DNA from: Ectobius pallidus
Lineage: Eukaryota > Arthropoda > Insecta > Blattodea > Ectobiidae
Length of the DNA: 64,000 nt
Assembly (NCBI GenBank): GCA_964059195.1
Contig: CAXKWD010000005.1
Location: forward strand, 95,369,882-95,433,881
Direction: 5' to 3'
Position 1 is the stretch's first letter; the number at the start of each line of letters is the position of its first letter. Shown here piece after piece: positions 12,001 through 26,455 of the stretch. A program made the translations under genes and the position numbers. The notes under the pieces are model-generated. The model did no database searches and was not told the DNA's origin. It worked only from the letters and a program-made list of their open reading frames with translations.

Positions 12001-15000
12001 CTTGTTTGAATATCAGCTATTCTAAAATTTTGTAGCGCATTATTTACACGGTTCATGACATTTACTTAGTTTTTTCTGTATTAATTTCAAGTTCCTGCAG
12101 GCATCAAAAAGATTTTCTGCATTTCTCTCGATTGTGTTTATGTCATCGCCCAACAGACAAACATCGTCTGCATAAGCTAAAATCGGGTAACTGCTATTTA
12201 ATTCTAGGCCTACCTTGTTTTCCTTAACTTTCCGAATGGTATATTCCAAAGCAAAATTAAAAAGTAAAGATGGTAGAGAATCTCCTTGCTTCAAGCCGCT
12301 TTCAATGACAAACCTGATACAAATTTCCCTACCCTTATTCTGCTATAGGTTTCATTTAGACACGTTTTGATCAGCCTAAATAACTTTTTTGGTGTCCCAC
12401 TCTCAATGAGGATATTGTACAATTTGTTTCGCCTAACTGAATCATATGCTTTTTAAAAATCTATGTATAGCTATTGAACAGACTTATTATGTTTCCACTT
12501 TCTCTCCAAGATTTGGCGAATACAAAATATTTGGTCTGTTTTGCCTAAATCCACATTGGTAATCTCAAATGATTTCGTCCGCATATGGGTTAATCTTGAC
12601 AGAAGTATATTAGACAAAATTTTGTATGATGTTGGTAAGAGAGAAATTCCTCAATAGTTATTACTAGGGTTCGGATGTTTATGACCTAAAAAACTGGAAA
12701 ATATGACCTTAAATATGTCCTTAAAAATGACTAAATATGACTCAAAAAATCGTAAATATGACCTAATAAAAGAAAGTATTTTCTAATAATAAATGTTCCA
12801 CTTTTAAACGTTTAATGAAACTAAATTACTACATCGCATGAATGCAATCAGGATCGTGTTTTTAAGAATTTTAAATATTATTCACAGTTTTGCTTGTAAT
12901 GGACATCTAATTTTAAAGCCTTTGCTTCTGTGTGATTGCTTCACCACTTCAATATAATATTTTGTAGTCCATGCGTGTCCCTATAAAACATGAAAAATTG
13001 CATTAATTTAAAAATTAAATTACCTATTAATTGGGCATAAACATTAAATTAATGAAATAAATTTCAAAGTAGGCTATTACGTACCAGTTTTCAGTCTCTA
13101 TTGTTGTCTGCATTACAGTATACAACCACGTGCATTTTAAGATTATCGAATAGAAATCTTCTCCAGTTGTCACTTAATATAATCTTAAACCGCGAGAAGC
13201 TCCTTTCGACGTTACAGGATGTCACAGGTGCATATTTGAAGAACATCATTAAATCGTTTTGCAGCCGTCACTTTAATTTCACACACTTTGCAATACAAAA
13301 TTTTCCCGTCGGTGCAGAAGTGGTTTTCTCCAAACTCTTTAACAAAACTTTTTAGTTTTACACTTTCAGAACACTTATTAGTCGGCATTTTGATGTTTCC
13401 CAATACCACTGCAAGTGTGAACTGAAAATCTTTTAAAATTGTCTCTATTGAAAGTTGTTAAAACAAGGAGGAAGGAGGTAAAATCCCGTGCATTGTGCTC
13501 CAACTAGCTGCACTTGTTATTGTTCCTTCACATTCCAGTTACAGTCAAACCAAAATATTAGTAACTCCTTCTCGAAAAAAATTTTAACTCTACGATTTAG
13601 TGCCTACAGTATACTGTGCAATTGTGGTCTTTTACCGAATTTATTACTGAAATATGACGTTAAATTAAAAAATGACCGAAATATGACCAAAACTATAAAA
13701 ATGTCCAAAATATGACCTGTGCAATTGTATTCTTTTACCGAATTTATGACCTAAATATGACGTTAAATTAAAAAATGACCGAAATATGACCTAAACTATA
13801 AAAATTTTGACTTTATATGCAAAATAAAAACGGTCCAGTTAGGATAACAAAAGTGCAATTCGTGTTTAATTTCAGTTTGCGGCAAGATTAGAGGTCAGGA
13901 TAAAAATATGATATGTCATGAACATCCGAACCCTAGTTATTACTAAGGCCCAGATTCTAATGACATTTCATCTTTTTATTGATGCTGTATAGACATTGCC
14001 AACTTGTGGATAAATCCTAATCATGTCCTCTAGATTATAGAAATGCATTTTTATTAGGTCATTTTTTGTCATTTTATGCAATTTTATATTTTTAGGTCAT
14101 TTATTTCAATTTTAGGTCATTATTTTGTCATTTTCATGCCATTTGCTTCCTTATTTAGTCATTTTCTTGCATTTACATTGAGTGTATTAACTTTTTTTCA
14201 TCACTAGCGCTGCTGTCTTTGAAGTGTTGTTTGTTTAATGCAAGAAGAACACACTCATTGTTGAAATGTTGACATGTCTCAGTCGGAAGTGAGAATCAAA
14301 GAAACGCCAAAATTTTGTATTATATTACTATTGTTATTAGATTGACTTGGAACCAGAGTCTGCCACCTGCTTGGATTTGAGAGTGCAAACTACTGTTTAT
14401 CTCAATAAACAAAATAATCCGGCAGACCACAAAAGGATGTGCCGAATTTTGACACACCAGTGCTTCAGTGCCAGTATAAATTTCCGTGAGAAAAGAACAT
14501 TCACAACATTATAGTTATTTACAATTTTTACATTTATGTACAAACTAGTCTATAACTTTGTGTGTACAATAATAATTTTTTATATAAATAAAATATCAGT
14601 TTTTAGGTCATTTTTTATAATTACTAAGTCATTTTCTTTCAAATTTAGGGTCATTTTATAGGTCATTTTTCAAACAATTTTAGGTCATCAAAATCCGGGC
14701 CCTGGTTATTACATTTTTCCCTATCTCCCTTTTTATGGATCTGTATTATAATAATAATAATCATGATGATGATGATAATAATAATAATAAGAATGAGTTT
14801 ATGGAGTTTAATCTTTCCCCACCTGCCTTAATTTATTCTGCTGGAATTTGATCAGTGCCTGGAGATTTGTGGATTTTAGTTCTACTGTATTTTATAGATT
14901 CTAAAACTATTCTACTTTTCTCCCAACATAGTCTAATTAACAATAAACTTGAATAAACATTTCCATTACCAGAAGCATTGCTATTGAGTTCCTGCAAGAT

Positions 15001-18000
15001 GGGTGTGCTTGTGGTCACAGTGCCAGTGATAGTGATTATGACAACAAGACAAAATCTCCAACATACTGTCAACTAACTTAATCTGGGGTAACTCGGCACA
15101 TGTGTCCAAAGTTTTCACTCTTCAAAAAAAGGCCGTTTGATTACTTTCGAATTCTGTACTGTATGAACATGCTAAACCGCTCTTCATTCAAGAACGAATT
15201 CTAACAGTGACTGGTATTTATATTTTGCATCTTTCACTCTACATGAAACAGAGAAGTGCTTCGCTGACGCACAGAAACTATATTCATGAACACAACACCA
15301 GGTTGCAAAACCATATTGACATTCCTCGATGTAGGCTAGGAAAGAGTACTTCAAATTTTGATATTCAAGCCATGAAAGTTTACAATACACTTCCGAGACC
15401 TATTACTCTCCTCCTTGTTCAGCAATTTAAACAAGTTATGAAGAAGTGGCTAATTAGCAAATCTTTTTTACAACATGGATGAGTTTTTTGCCTGCATATC
15501 TGATGGAATGCAGACAACTTAATGTGCACTGTTTAATCTGAACTAAATGTGTAATTATCTTATCACAATGTATATAGTTGTCTCTCTTTTACTTGTTTCA
15601 TATTTATGTATGTGGCCATTGTTTTTATTGTTTGACGATGTCATGCAGCGATTGCTGTTTACGACAAATAATAATAATAATAAATAAATAAACATTCACA
15701 GGCCTAAGTTTCAGTACACCCCTGTCATTAAATGACAATAAAATCAAACCTACATAAACCAGAAACATAGATTTTGTAGATTTTTAATAAGCCAAGGCTC
15801 AGTTTTTGCATCTCAGGTAGTCCTGCATAAAATGTTATAATAACAAACTTATATCTGACCATCAATTTTATATATTTTTATTTAGATCTTGGTGCAGATA
15901 TCATTTCCTACATAAAATGTTATAATAACAAACTTATAACTGACCATCAATTTTGTATATTTTTATTTAGGTCTTGGTGCACATATCACTAATATACTGA
16001 AATGAAGAATACTTCACATGAAGACAAAGTTTTGTAAAACATTTCAGACTATTTCTAAATACTAAATTTTCAGATGTGTGCTAGTTTACTATGAAATTGC
16101 CCATCACATATGATGTTATGATTATTTCTTCAATGCGTTTACTTTAAACATTCTGTGAGATTATACCTGAATAAGAGTTATATAGTAAAACTTACTTGTT
16201 GAAACAGTTAAAAATGCAGTAATCCCGCCTTGTCAGTATTAAAGTTTTTTAATCAGTTATATTTCAACCAACTTGTGGTCATCCTCAGTGATACATAATA
16301 TGATGTAGGCTTAGGCCTATGTTATTTACATGGCCAGCTCTGAACTGAAACTTCATTATATGAGCACAGAGTACTGCCCGCGCACAATTTCTTGGGCGCT
16401 GGTTTTACAGGGAAGCGAGGGTTGGGGGAAGAAAACATAGCTAGTCCGCCAGTCTTTCTGCAGTGTTGTCAACCAAAGAAATCACATTTCAGCAGAATCG
16501 CACGTATGGTAAGCGCACATCAACAGCGTAAGTGTGAGGTATGTGGATAAGTATTGGATACCGAATTGGATAATTACTTACGATGAATCATCCTCGCTAT
16601 TTTATGTAGTGACATTTAATATACAACGATTTTAATGCAGTGCAATAATATAACGTGGTGACGGTATTGCGTAACAATTAATTACACGTCATAAGGGTTT
16701 GATTATCAAATAAGCCATTTTCCTCCAGGAATAGAATATTATATAATATAGGCTCAATATCTTTACACTGGGTGACTAGTTTTAAGCATAAAGAAGAGTC
16801 TTAGCTGAACATGCTTTACCATTTCGTGTTGTAAAACGTAAGAGAGGTAAGGCATCTAAAAGTGGAGAAAACTACAGGCCTAATTTTAAACGTATTTAAT
16901 ACGTTTTGTGAAAAGTTTGCTCAACTTTCAGTCCATGAAATAGCACATACGGAATTCTTAAATAGGTGGGGAAAGTGTTGGATGTACATTGACGTGTTAA
17001 ACCAGCAATTCACAAAATTGTATTTTTTCCATGCGTCAGAACAGATAATGTCAATAATAAATAAGAATCCTGAGACAGAATGAAAGCTTAGTATTGAAGC
17101 CACTAGATGTCCTGAAGCCAAGCACCCAAGAAATTGCGTGCGGGTAGTAGACACACAATATAATGCTACAGAATGTTAGCCCATGTATGAAAGAGAACAT
17201 TATCTTTATTGGCAAGTTCATTCAAATTTCCTTCTTTGATCTAGGAAAATTTCTAAGTTCTCAAGGGTATTCAAAGTTAGACTTTTGTTTTTGACGTGTA
17301 AAATGTGCATTTCTTTATCTATGGTTTTTTAATTGAAATAAATCAATATGGCTCTTTTTTATGAATATTGTTGAAACAGTTCTAATTGTTAATTAGTCAA
17401 TGCCAAATAAATTGTTTAGATGCACAAACAAAATGTTGGATGTAAATTGTAAGGCCCGTTGATGTACACATCTCAGGATATAAATAAACCCTTGGATTTT
17501 GCTTAGCCTGCAAGGTTGTGCTCCCTAAAAACCAAAATTCCATTCTGTTCTCAGCCTTCCAGTAGAAAATAAGTGGATAAATTTTGTCCATTATAAAAGT
17601 GTATTATTAACTCATATTTATTAATAGACATAGGCCTATAAAGCTTATCTATTTTCCCTATAAAAGAAATTAAAATATATGCTTAATAATTTCACATATG
17701 GTATATATTAACGAAAAATTAAAATATATGCTTAATAATTTCACATATGGTATATATAATTAACGAAAATTTGTTATCCATATATATCGAACTCGTGTAA
17801 TATGTTACACAGGATACATTTCATTATGTTTTGTGACTTAAATAAATGTCCAAGATGTTGTGTTTTTCAGCATTTATGTTATATCAGTCTCAGACAAGTT
17901 AGTTGCGAAATGCACTAAGTACTATCAATGTTTCGTTGTTCTTGGCTGCGCAATGTGATGTAATGTTCCTGGCATTAATTACAACTGTACTGCTTGATCT

Positions 18001-21000
18001 CTTCTTTCTTTCATAAATAATGTATGAGAATTGAAGTTATCTTATTGATAGTTATGGGCAAGATTTTATTTTTTAATGAGAATATGCAGTATTGTAAATG
18101 AATACAGAGGGAACTGTTTCTACTGACTATCTGATTAAGAAACATGTTAAGTAATTTTATAAAAATACGATTTATCCTTGGAAACCCTCCTTGGCTAAGT
18201 TTCCCAAATCTTTTGAGTCATTCTACTGAAAGGGCAAGGGAATAACTGAACAGTAACTCATTTTTTTAAATTACTACAATAATTTAATCCTCTTACGGAA
18301 AATGGTGTAGTTTTACCAGCAGTTTTAGAAGTTTGAAACACAGTGGGAGAACTATTTTTATTCACTTTTCAGAATAGTTTTGCTGCTAAAAAGGAAGTCC
18401 ATTATGTCGTCTGTTGTCTTTGTTTCTAAGAGTTTGATTCTGATAACTTACTTCACTATTAAAATCAGTACAAAATACCAGCTCTGGTACACTGCTTCTT
18501 CTCTGGCTCTCCAAAAATCACAATTTAATTTCACACAAACAGTATAAAAATTCCTTCTGTAGAATCACTACATTTGAGTCATATCTTTTCTGTATGCAAT
18601 ATGGCCCCCTCGAGGTGCCTTTTGACTAGACTGACTTACTGAATTATTCTCATTCATTTGATCGTAATTCATGCAGAAATATGAATTGAATCGTTAGAAA
18701 TTCGATATCCCTGTTGGCTCATGTCAAGCACTTATTGGCTAATGGTTAAAAAGAAGGATCCATGACTTGGTGCTCTTTAACCCTTACAGATTTGAATTTA
18801 TGTATTAACATAACCATTCTTCAAGTAAAATCACCACTGCAGTTTAAGTTTGAAATCATTGTGGAAAATTCCTTTAGAAAAACTGCTTACCATGAATGAC
18901 ATGTTTCCACAGATTATTATATATCTGTTGACATTACGTAAGTATGGTATGGAGAAAGATTATGTAAATATATTGTACTTCCTAAAATACATTGCCATGC
19001 ACTATCGACATTTTTAAGAAATATTGAACATTATGCTGAGCATTCAAACATGTTATATTTTCATTCACTTACCTTTATGCCTAAAGCTGTAATAATAAAA
19101 ATAACTGTCAGGTAAAAGTATGTTCAGAAATATTTGAAAGACCAGACCTACTGCTGTAGAGAAATGGCATGAGAATTTAAATATCTTAAAGCATCCAGTC
19201 TGTGCTAGCATTTAAATAACATGCCATCTGGGTCTACACAATGAACAGAAGCAGGTTGCTTCCCAGGTCTGCAATTCATAGGTCCATACAATCCACAGGA
19301 ATAAGCAATAATGAGTTAAATAACGGTCTGCTGGAATAATTAGCTTTGCTCAGGCATGCATATTGCACATAGTCACTATTTTCCTCCTTTCGTTTTGTTG
19401 TAGATTCTGAAAGAAATAATGCTGCTTCGAAATTGAGTTCGCGGGAATTTGACCCATTGCAAGAGCAAGGAAGACTGAAGAGAAACCATAGTGGTGAAAC
19501 CATTGGATCGGCTGGAGGTAAAGAAGAGGTCCAGACTGAAGGTAAAATCAATAGCTAATCAGATCCATCCAGAAAATTAGGTCAAATGATCTGTCAAGTA
19601 ATCTACTACAAAGTTTTAAGTATATGCATCTACATGATTTACCGTACAGGCCTAGTTATAAGAATTTGTAGAAGGTAATTTTTTACTATTTACGTATTTG
19701 CACTCTTTAGTATTGATTTCATTTAAACAATGTTTTTAATTTTATTTGATTGGTAACTTATTGACATAATTTCACTTCATAGAGAAACAGTCTGGACAGA
19801 ACTCCACTTCATAGGGTTACGAAATGCAAAGAAATAAAAGGTCAAGCAAAAGTGAATTAAATAGAACCTCACTCTTATTCTATTTCGATGTTGGTGAATC
19901 CATTTTTCTCTACTTGTTTCACACAAGGTCATAATATTGTGAACAGTTTTTCTGAGAAAGAGGGGCCCGGAATGGGGTTCACTCAGACTTGTGAGAACAA
20001 CTGATAAATTACTTGATAAAAAGAATTGCAGTTCCAATCAAGAAAACCATCGGTAACAGCCATGGGAATATGCATGCTGACTACTTGCCCTCCAATCTAT
20101 CAATGAAGTCAGTAGATAGATGTAGATGGAATCTATGGGATATAGTACCATGGAATTTTTTGATGTTATTGTGATCGCTTTCAGTTCTTCTGTTAGAATC
20201 ATGATCACTATTTTCTTTGTGGATAATTTATTTTATATGTGATGTCCCACCAAAATATAATTTCATTCTCTAAAGCTTCTAACATCATAAAATTTTCAAA
20301 CTTCCATCAAATACAGTACATCTTGATTATATTAATTTTTAGTCAAGGCAAGAGCATGATCATGACTATGATAGAAGACCAAGCACTCACGGAGTAATTA
20401 TTTTAAAAAAAGACAGTGCTTTAAAAAATGTAATATCGTACTTCAAAATAGTTGGAAGTACAATTCAGAAAATTCATGCTTAAAAATTTTATTTGGTACT
20501 ATGAGAAATCTGAGCCTTGTAAAAAGTAGATCTAATACGTATAACTTAGTGATGGACAGAATCAGATTTTAAGAATCAAGTAATCTCTACTCGAAGAATA
20601 TAAAGAATTGAATGATCACGTTCTCGGGCAAAAGCAGAATCCGAGTACTTGCAATGTGAGATAAGAGAACTCTAGTCATTAGCCTTGAAGTGAGAACTTG
20701 ATAATTCAAATTGTTATTTGAATGTTCAGTTTGGCAATTTCATGTACTGCTATTGATTCCCACAATGGGTGCAATTCAATGGGTGTGTTAGTTTCACGCA
20801 GTGCTGTTAAGTATTGCCTTAATCTCATTGTACTATCAGCGTCCTTGGAGTGAAAATCCATAAGATTAGTATGTTGTCGCGTCTGCCCTGGGATCTTCTG
20901 TAAAGAACAGACAGTTTGGCAACAATGTGCGCATAGTAGCTGTGCATTCATATATGCCTTTCTTGCCTGCAAAACTTATAACATGTTAACGAAGGTAACC

Positions 21001-24000
21001 GAAGTGATATGACTACACGGGCAGTCAGATGTTCTTGAGAACTTCATGCTTCTCCTTGCTCTTAATCATTTGAATGGTCATGCAAATATTTTAATACAAT
21101 TCTTAATACCTTAAGAACTTTCAAGAATCAAGTAAATCAAGTAATACTGATTTTTACTCAAGAACTCCCATCACTAGTATAACTGTCACTTCCTGTACCA
21201 GTAGGTCAGGGCCATCCCAACTACAGCCCATGGGCCATACTTGGCCTTACAAGGCTTTTTCTTTGGCCCACTTAACCCGCCTGATTGCAATAATGAAGGA
21301 ATATAAGGAAAGGATTATAAAAAGACAATACGGTACCAGGGAAAATATTCTCCTGAGTTAAATAAATGTAATGGCCATATGGGTGTTGTGAAGGGGAAAT
21401 AAAAGTGTGACAAAATCATTAATAAACAGCAATTTATAATTCACGGCGGAAATTTGAAACACAAAAACATTATGAAAGCAAGTTGAGAGGTTTCAAGGCA
21501 AGTTAGTACTTTGCGACTCACACTGCTCCCCTTTCCACTCGCCTGGCTGCTTCCCGCGTACCCCCTGCTCCGCTTCCAAGCAACGCATACCTTCATGCCT
21601 GTAGCCGTTGCTCAACGCCGGTAATGCATAATTGCAATTGATATGTCACCTAATATTTCACAATAAAGAAAGCCCCTTGCACCTCTACATAATATTCCAC
21701 AATTATAAAAACGACCCTTCCAACAAAATAGGCTATTTCACAATACAAAAAATACCCTTGTACCATACATAATATTTCATAATTACAAAAAACGCCGTAT
21801 TATAACATAAAATGTGGCTTAATTGATGCAGGAAAATTCCCTTGTACCAGCACTACTTATAAAAACCGATTCTTGCGTTAAAACTCATGAAATCGTCCTA
21901 ACACAACTCTAATATACGAAAGCTTCCTTCAGTGCTCAACATTCACTGGTGGCGTAGTGGTCAAGACTCCTAGCTGTAATGCTAGGGGTCCCGGGTTTGA
22001 ATCCCGGTCGATCCAAAATTTACTATTAGGTATAGGTCTCAAATGCCCGCCGGCGTGGTCTTGTGGTTAGCGTTGCTGACTACAGATCCGTCGGCCCGGG
22101 TTCGATTCCCGGTACCTCCTCGGATTTTTCTGAGGTAGGGAGGTCTGGTAGGGGTGCACTCAGCCTCGTGATTCCAAACTGAGGAGCTACTTGATAGAGA
22201 AGTAGCGGCTCCGGTCCAGAAAACCACCATTAACGGCCGTGGGTGTCGGCATGCTGACCACATGCCCCCCAATCCTGCCATCTGCCTACGGGAGATGATG
22301 CAGCGGTCGGGTGGTAGGCCAAGTCCTTCCGGGGATGTAGCGCCACGGAGTTTAGTTTAGTTTATAGGTCTCAAATAGGTAGGTAGGGTGAAGAGGAGGT
22401 GAGAGGAAGGAGATGGGAAAGGAAGAGAAGAAGATAATAAAGAAGAAATAAATTACTTTTTCTGTTTCATCAGTTAAGAGATGGCGCTACCATCACTACT
22501 AGTAGTTCAAATGCCGCCGCTAGGGGAGGGATTGAGAGTAGGAGTGGGGGACTCGGGTGAGTCGCAATGTACCAATTTCCCGGTTTCAAAACTTTTTGCT
22601 GAGCATTCATAACCATTCGCCAAAAGGAAAAATGTGTTTCATTACTGTTGCTGAAACTCTGCATCCTGAAAAATTAGATTTGTTCAAATCTATATCTTTG
22701 TCAAGAAACACTGTAAGTAGGCATGTGGAATTAGTATTAGGCAACAATTGATCTCGAGGAGGAAAATGATTAAGAGGAGTGTTTTTTCTATTCAGTATGA
22801 TGAGTGGAGACTAACTGATGCGATTTATTCTGCACAGTTACTGGTGTTTGTTATAATAGATTACAGAAGAACTTATAGGGGTGAGAATTATACATGGAAC
22901 CACAAAAGATAGTGACTTATTTCATGAGGTTTTAAAAACTGTGGATAGCATGGAATGTAATTGGAAAGATTGTGCAACGTAACGTGGTGTGGTAGTTATG
23001 ACTTGGAATGGCAGAGCTCATAAAGAAAAGTCAAAGCTTATGGGGAGGAAGGGCATAAATTGCATTGCCTTGTAGATGAGGAGGTGATATGCACAAAGGC
23101 AGCAGCTAATTTTCCTGATGTTATGTAGACCGTTACGAAACAAATTTATTAATATCATCCCAAGTAAGACCTTAACCCATCACAGTCTCTTCTAGACTAA
23201 AAGAATAGTTGAATACGGTGACATAATTTATCATGCACAATTAATAAGATGGCTAAGTCGTGGTTAAACGTTACCTAGTTTTATTGCTCTGCGAAAGAAA
23301 TTCACAAGTTTCTAGAAGAGTACGGTCACATGTGTGAATTCTTAGGTAACCGCGATTGGTTGTCCTGCTTAGCATTGCTGATTGATATGACCAAACGTTT
23401 GAATGTCTTGAACGGAAATTTGAATGTACCTTTACACTTATATCACAAAGCTCTGAAAAACTGGCTATACACTCAATACAATATAAATGTATTTAAAGGA
23501 GTGAGATAAACCCAATTTTGCCATTTTGACTTGCTATAAAATATTAATTTATATAATTTTTTGAACTGTACATGTGGCCTGTGATCAATGACTTAAAGTT
23601 TGGGCAGCCCTGCTGTAGATGGCACACTTTCTTAAATGTTAGGAGTTTCTCTTAGCCTTTATAAAAAATATAAATGAAGGTTATTAATAAATGTGGGAAG
23701 TTATCAATTACATAAAGGAGTGGAGATTAATACATGGTATTTATTGGAAATTTAAAAACTGCATTAATTTAATTTTTCATGGTAAAGGAAGGTTCTTTCG
23801 TGTAATTCAGTTAAATTCTATAAAGAAGATCTTATTTTGAGGAACTCGGCTTCATTCCCCCCCCCCTTTTCATATTTTGTACACCTAACTGGCTGAGCTT
23901 GTCACACTTTCTCTTCTGAGATTATTTTAGCTCCGTGTCTGTGAAGATGGTCAGTTCATTACCTTTCTGTTCCTTTTCAAATCCTCAACTCCCAATTACC

Positions 24001-26408
24001 TGGCTAATCATATTCAGTATTTGTCTTCAAATCAGTCCGTAAATACCAGATCACAACATGATTCTCTGCTTTCTAAACCTATCCATAGAACATCCATCTA
24101 TTTTTGGTCATTTACTGTAACTTCTGCAAGTTCCAGGAATCTTTATCCTTCCAGCATCAGGGCCTGTAGTACACTGTCAACATTTAAAACTAGGCTTAAT
24201 GATTATATGAGCTATCAACAAAATAGTCCGTCGGCCCGGGTTCGATTCCCGGTACCACCTCGGATTTTTCTGAGGTAGGGAGGTCTGGTAGGGGTGCACT
24301 CAGCCTCGTGATTCCAAATTGAGGAGCTACTTGATAGAGAAGTAGCGGCTCCGGTCAAGAACACCACCATTAACGGCCGTGGGTGTCGGCATGCTGACCA
24401 CATGCCCCCCAATCCTGCCATCTGCCTACGGGAGATGACGCAGCGGTCGGGTGGTAGGCCAAGTCCCTTCAGGGATGTAGCGCCACGGAGTTTAGTTTAG
24501 TTTAGTTTAGTTTAGTTTAGTTTAATCAACAAAATAAATATTCTCTTCATAGAATTGTACCCACCATTCTTGAGGTTAGGCTATACATATCAGGCATTCC
24601 AGCTTAAAATGAACTTTGTAACGGATTTTGAAAACTTGTCTCAAAGGCTTGAAAATGAGGAAATAATGGAGTTTTAATAATTTAACGTATTTTTTACATA
24701 ATATGTTTGTTTATTTTGTAGGAATTTTTTTTTTTTCTTTTTCCCCAATCATTTTGTAATTCTGTTGTAATAGCTGATTTATTGTAATAAAGTTTGCTGT
24801 GCACTACAGTCGCATTGTCTTTGATAATGCATATTTCTGTGCAACAGATAGTTAGAGAAGACTGTGGAGAACATCTTTATGCTAAACTTAAGGTAAAGAA
24901 ATAGTGCAGTTAAAGATAATTTTTAAAAGTTTCAAAAGTAAGATAGGACTGTAACACTCATTACAAAAAGCATTACAAATGTTTGAATTACTTCCTTATT
25001 TAAGGAAACAGAAAATTCAATTTTAAGGAAAGTTAATTTAAAGATGTGATATTTAAGGAAATACTTCACAGTTATAAAAATATGTATCAATAGAGAGAGA
25101 ATTCCGTGTAACGGATGTTACACATCTCTAGCATATTTTATACTATTTCGTATTACCTTCAGAAAATGGCTCAAACAACAACTCTATGAACAACCTCATG
25201 GCACAGTATAATAGCTGAGTTGCCCATGCGCAACATCAAAATAAAAGGGAGTAACTTTTTAAGAATTCAGCAAAAAATGACATTTCAGACAAATATAGTT
25301 ATTTAACCTTTCAGTCGTGACCTAGAATTATTGAGACATTAGGAGTGACCTATTGATCCCTAGCACCCGGAATTATTTTTGAGATTGAAAGATTGTACAT
25401 AAATTATAAACATTCTGTTGTCATTAAACATTAATTCCAACTTCCTAATCTTTTTTTCCCCCTTCATTTGTATAAAAATTAACTAACTATGAATATTCTA
25501 AATTCACTACAATGAATATTATAATAATTAATTAGAACATGTTAGACATTATAACATTACATTAAGAATGAATTTAATGATTGTAGGAATGCGCAACACC
25601 ACACTATACTATTTAAGATTCACAATTTTTACAGAACTTCTGGGCACATGCATTATATAATCATAGGTTTTGACACATTTTGCATTGAATTTAGTCTTTT
25701 CTATCTGCTGAGGTGGACATACATAACATCTTGGGTTACCTTTACTCAATGGCTCATATCTGGCTTCTTCATGGTGTTTGCCTCTCTTAGGAAGAGGCAA
25801 ATTATTGAGACATCTTGTATTCTTGCAAACTATCTTGTATTCTTCAGAGTCCAAGATCAGAATACTTTAGACTAGATTCAGTTTTTCATTTGTTCTAATT
25901 ACAGTTTAATTAATCATATTATGGGTGAACAGGTACCTCCAAATTTGAATGACATCAGGCAGGATTCCAAAAGGCTTTTACCAGAAATTTCATAGGAAGA
26001 ACTATATTTTGTGGTAGTAGTCAGCATCTTTGTTTCGGCTCCCTGGCAGACTGCTGAAATAATCTTTCCCCAGTAATATTATTTACCAGACCAACTTCAC
26101 TCTGGTCTTCTGTTCCTTCCTGTTGCTGATTTACTTCTTGTAAGACATAGGTTTACCTTGATGTTGTTATTCTTCCACTTCTTCTACATGTTCACTTGTT
26201 TAGATCAGCTCACCAACATCGCTGGCTTCACCTAATTCCAGTGGCGTAGCTTCTGTTCTGGGTAAACAATCTTTTAAAAATTAAATTTTTAATGATTGTT
26301 TAAACGACACACAAATTCTCAAGTATTAATAGCGTTTTAAATACTGGGAATGTTTACACATGTATTTGATTTCATATAGGCCTATACCTATATAAAGCAT
26401 TACTACTG

Positions 26409-26455
<47 letters not shown>

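Larger units (their letters stand above)
21207..23612 (+). mobile_element. Charlie-type hAT transposon, degraded
   Basis: Terminal repeats CAGGGCCATCCCAAC at 21207 and the complement of CAGGGCTGCCCAAAC at 23612. Flanks CAGTAGGT and CTGTAGAT match at 6 of 8 positions, a decayed 8-bp duplication. The interior carries a broken GTF2IRD2-like transposase and two later SINE insertions. Confidence 0.75.

Noticed and set aside
22039..22281. Conserved 80-residue protein, also seen at 24215-24421
   Set aside because: Antisense translation of the SINE body; conservation is of the repeat, not of a protein.
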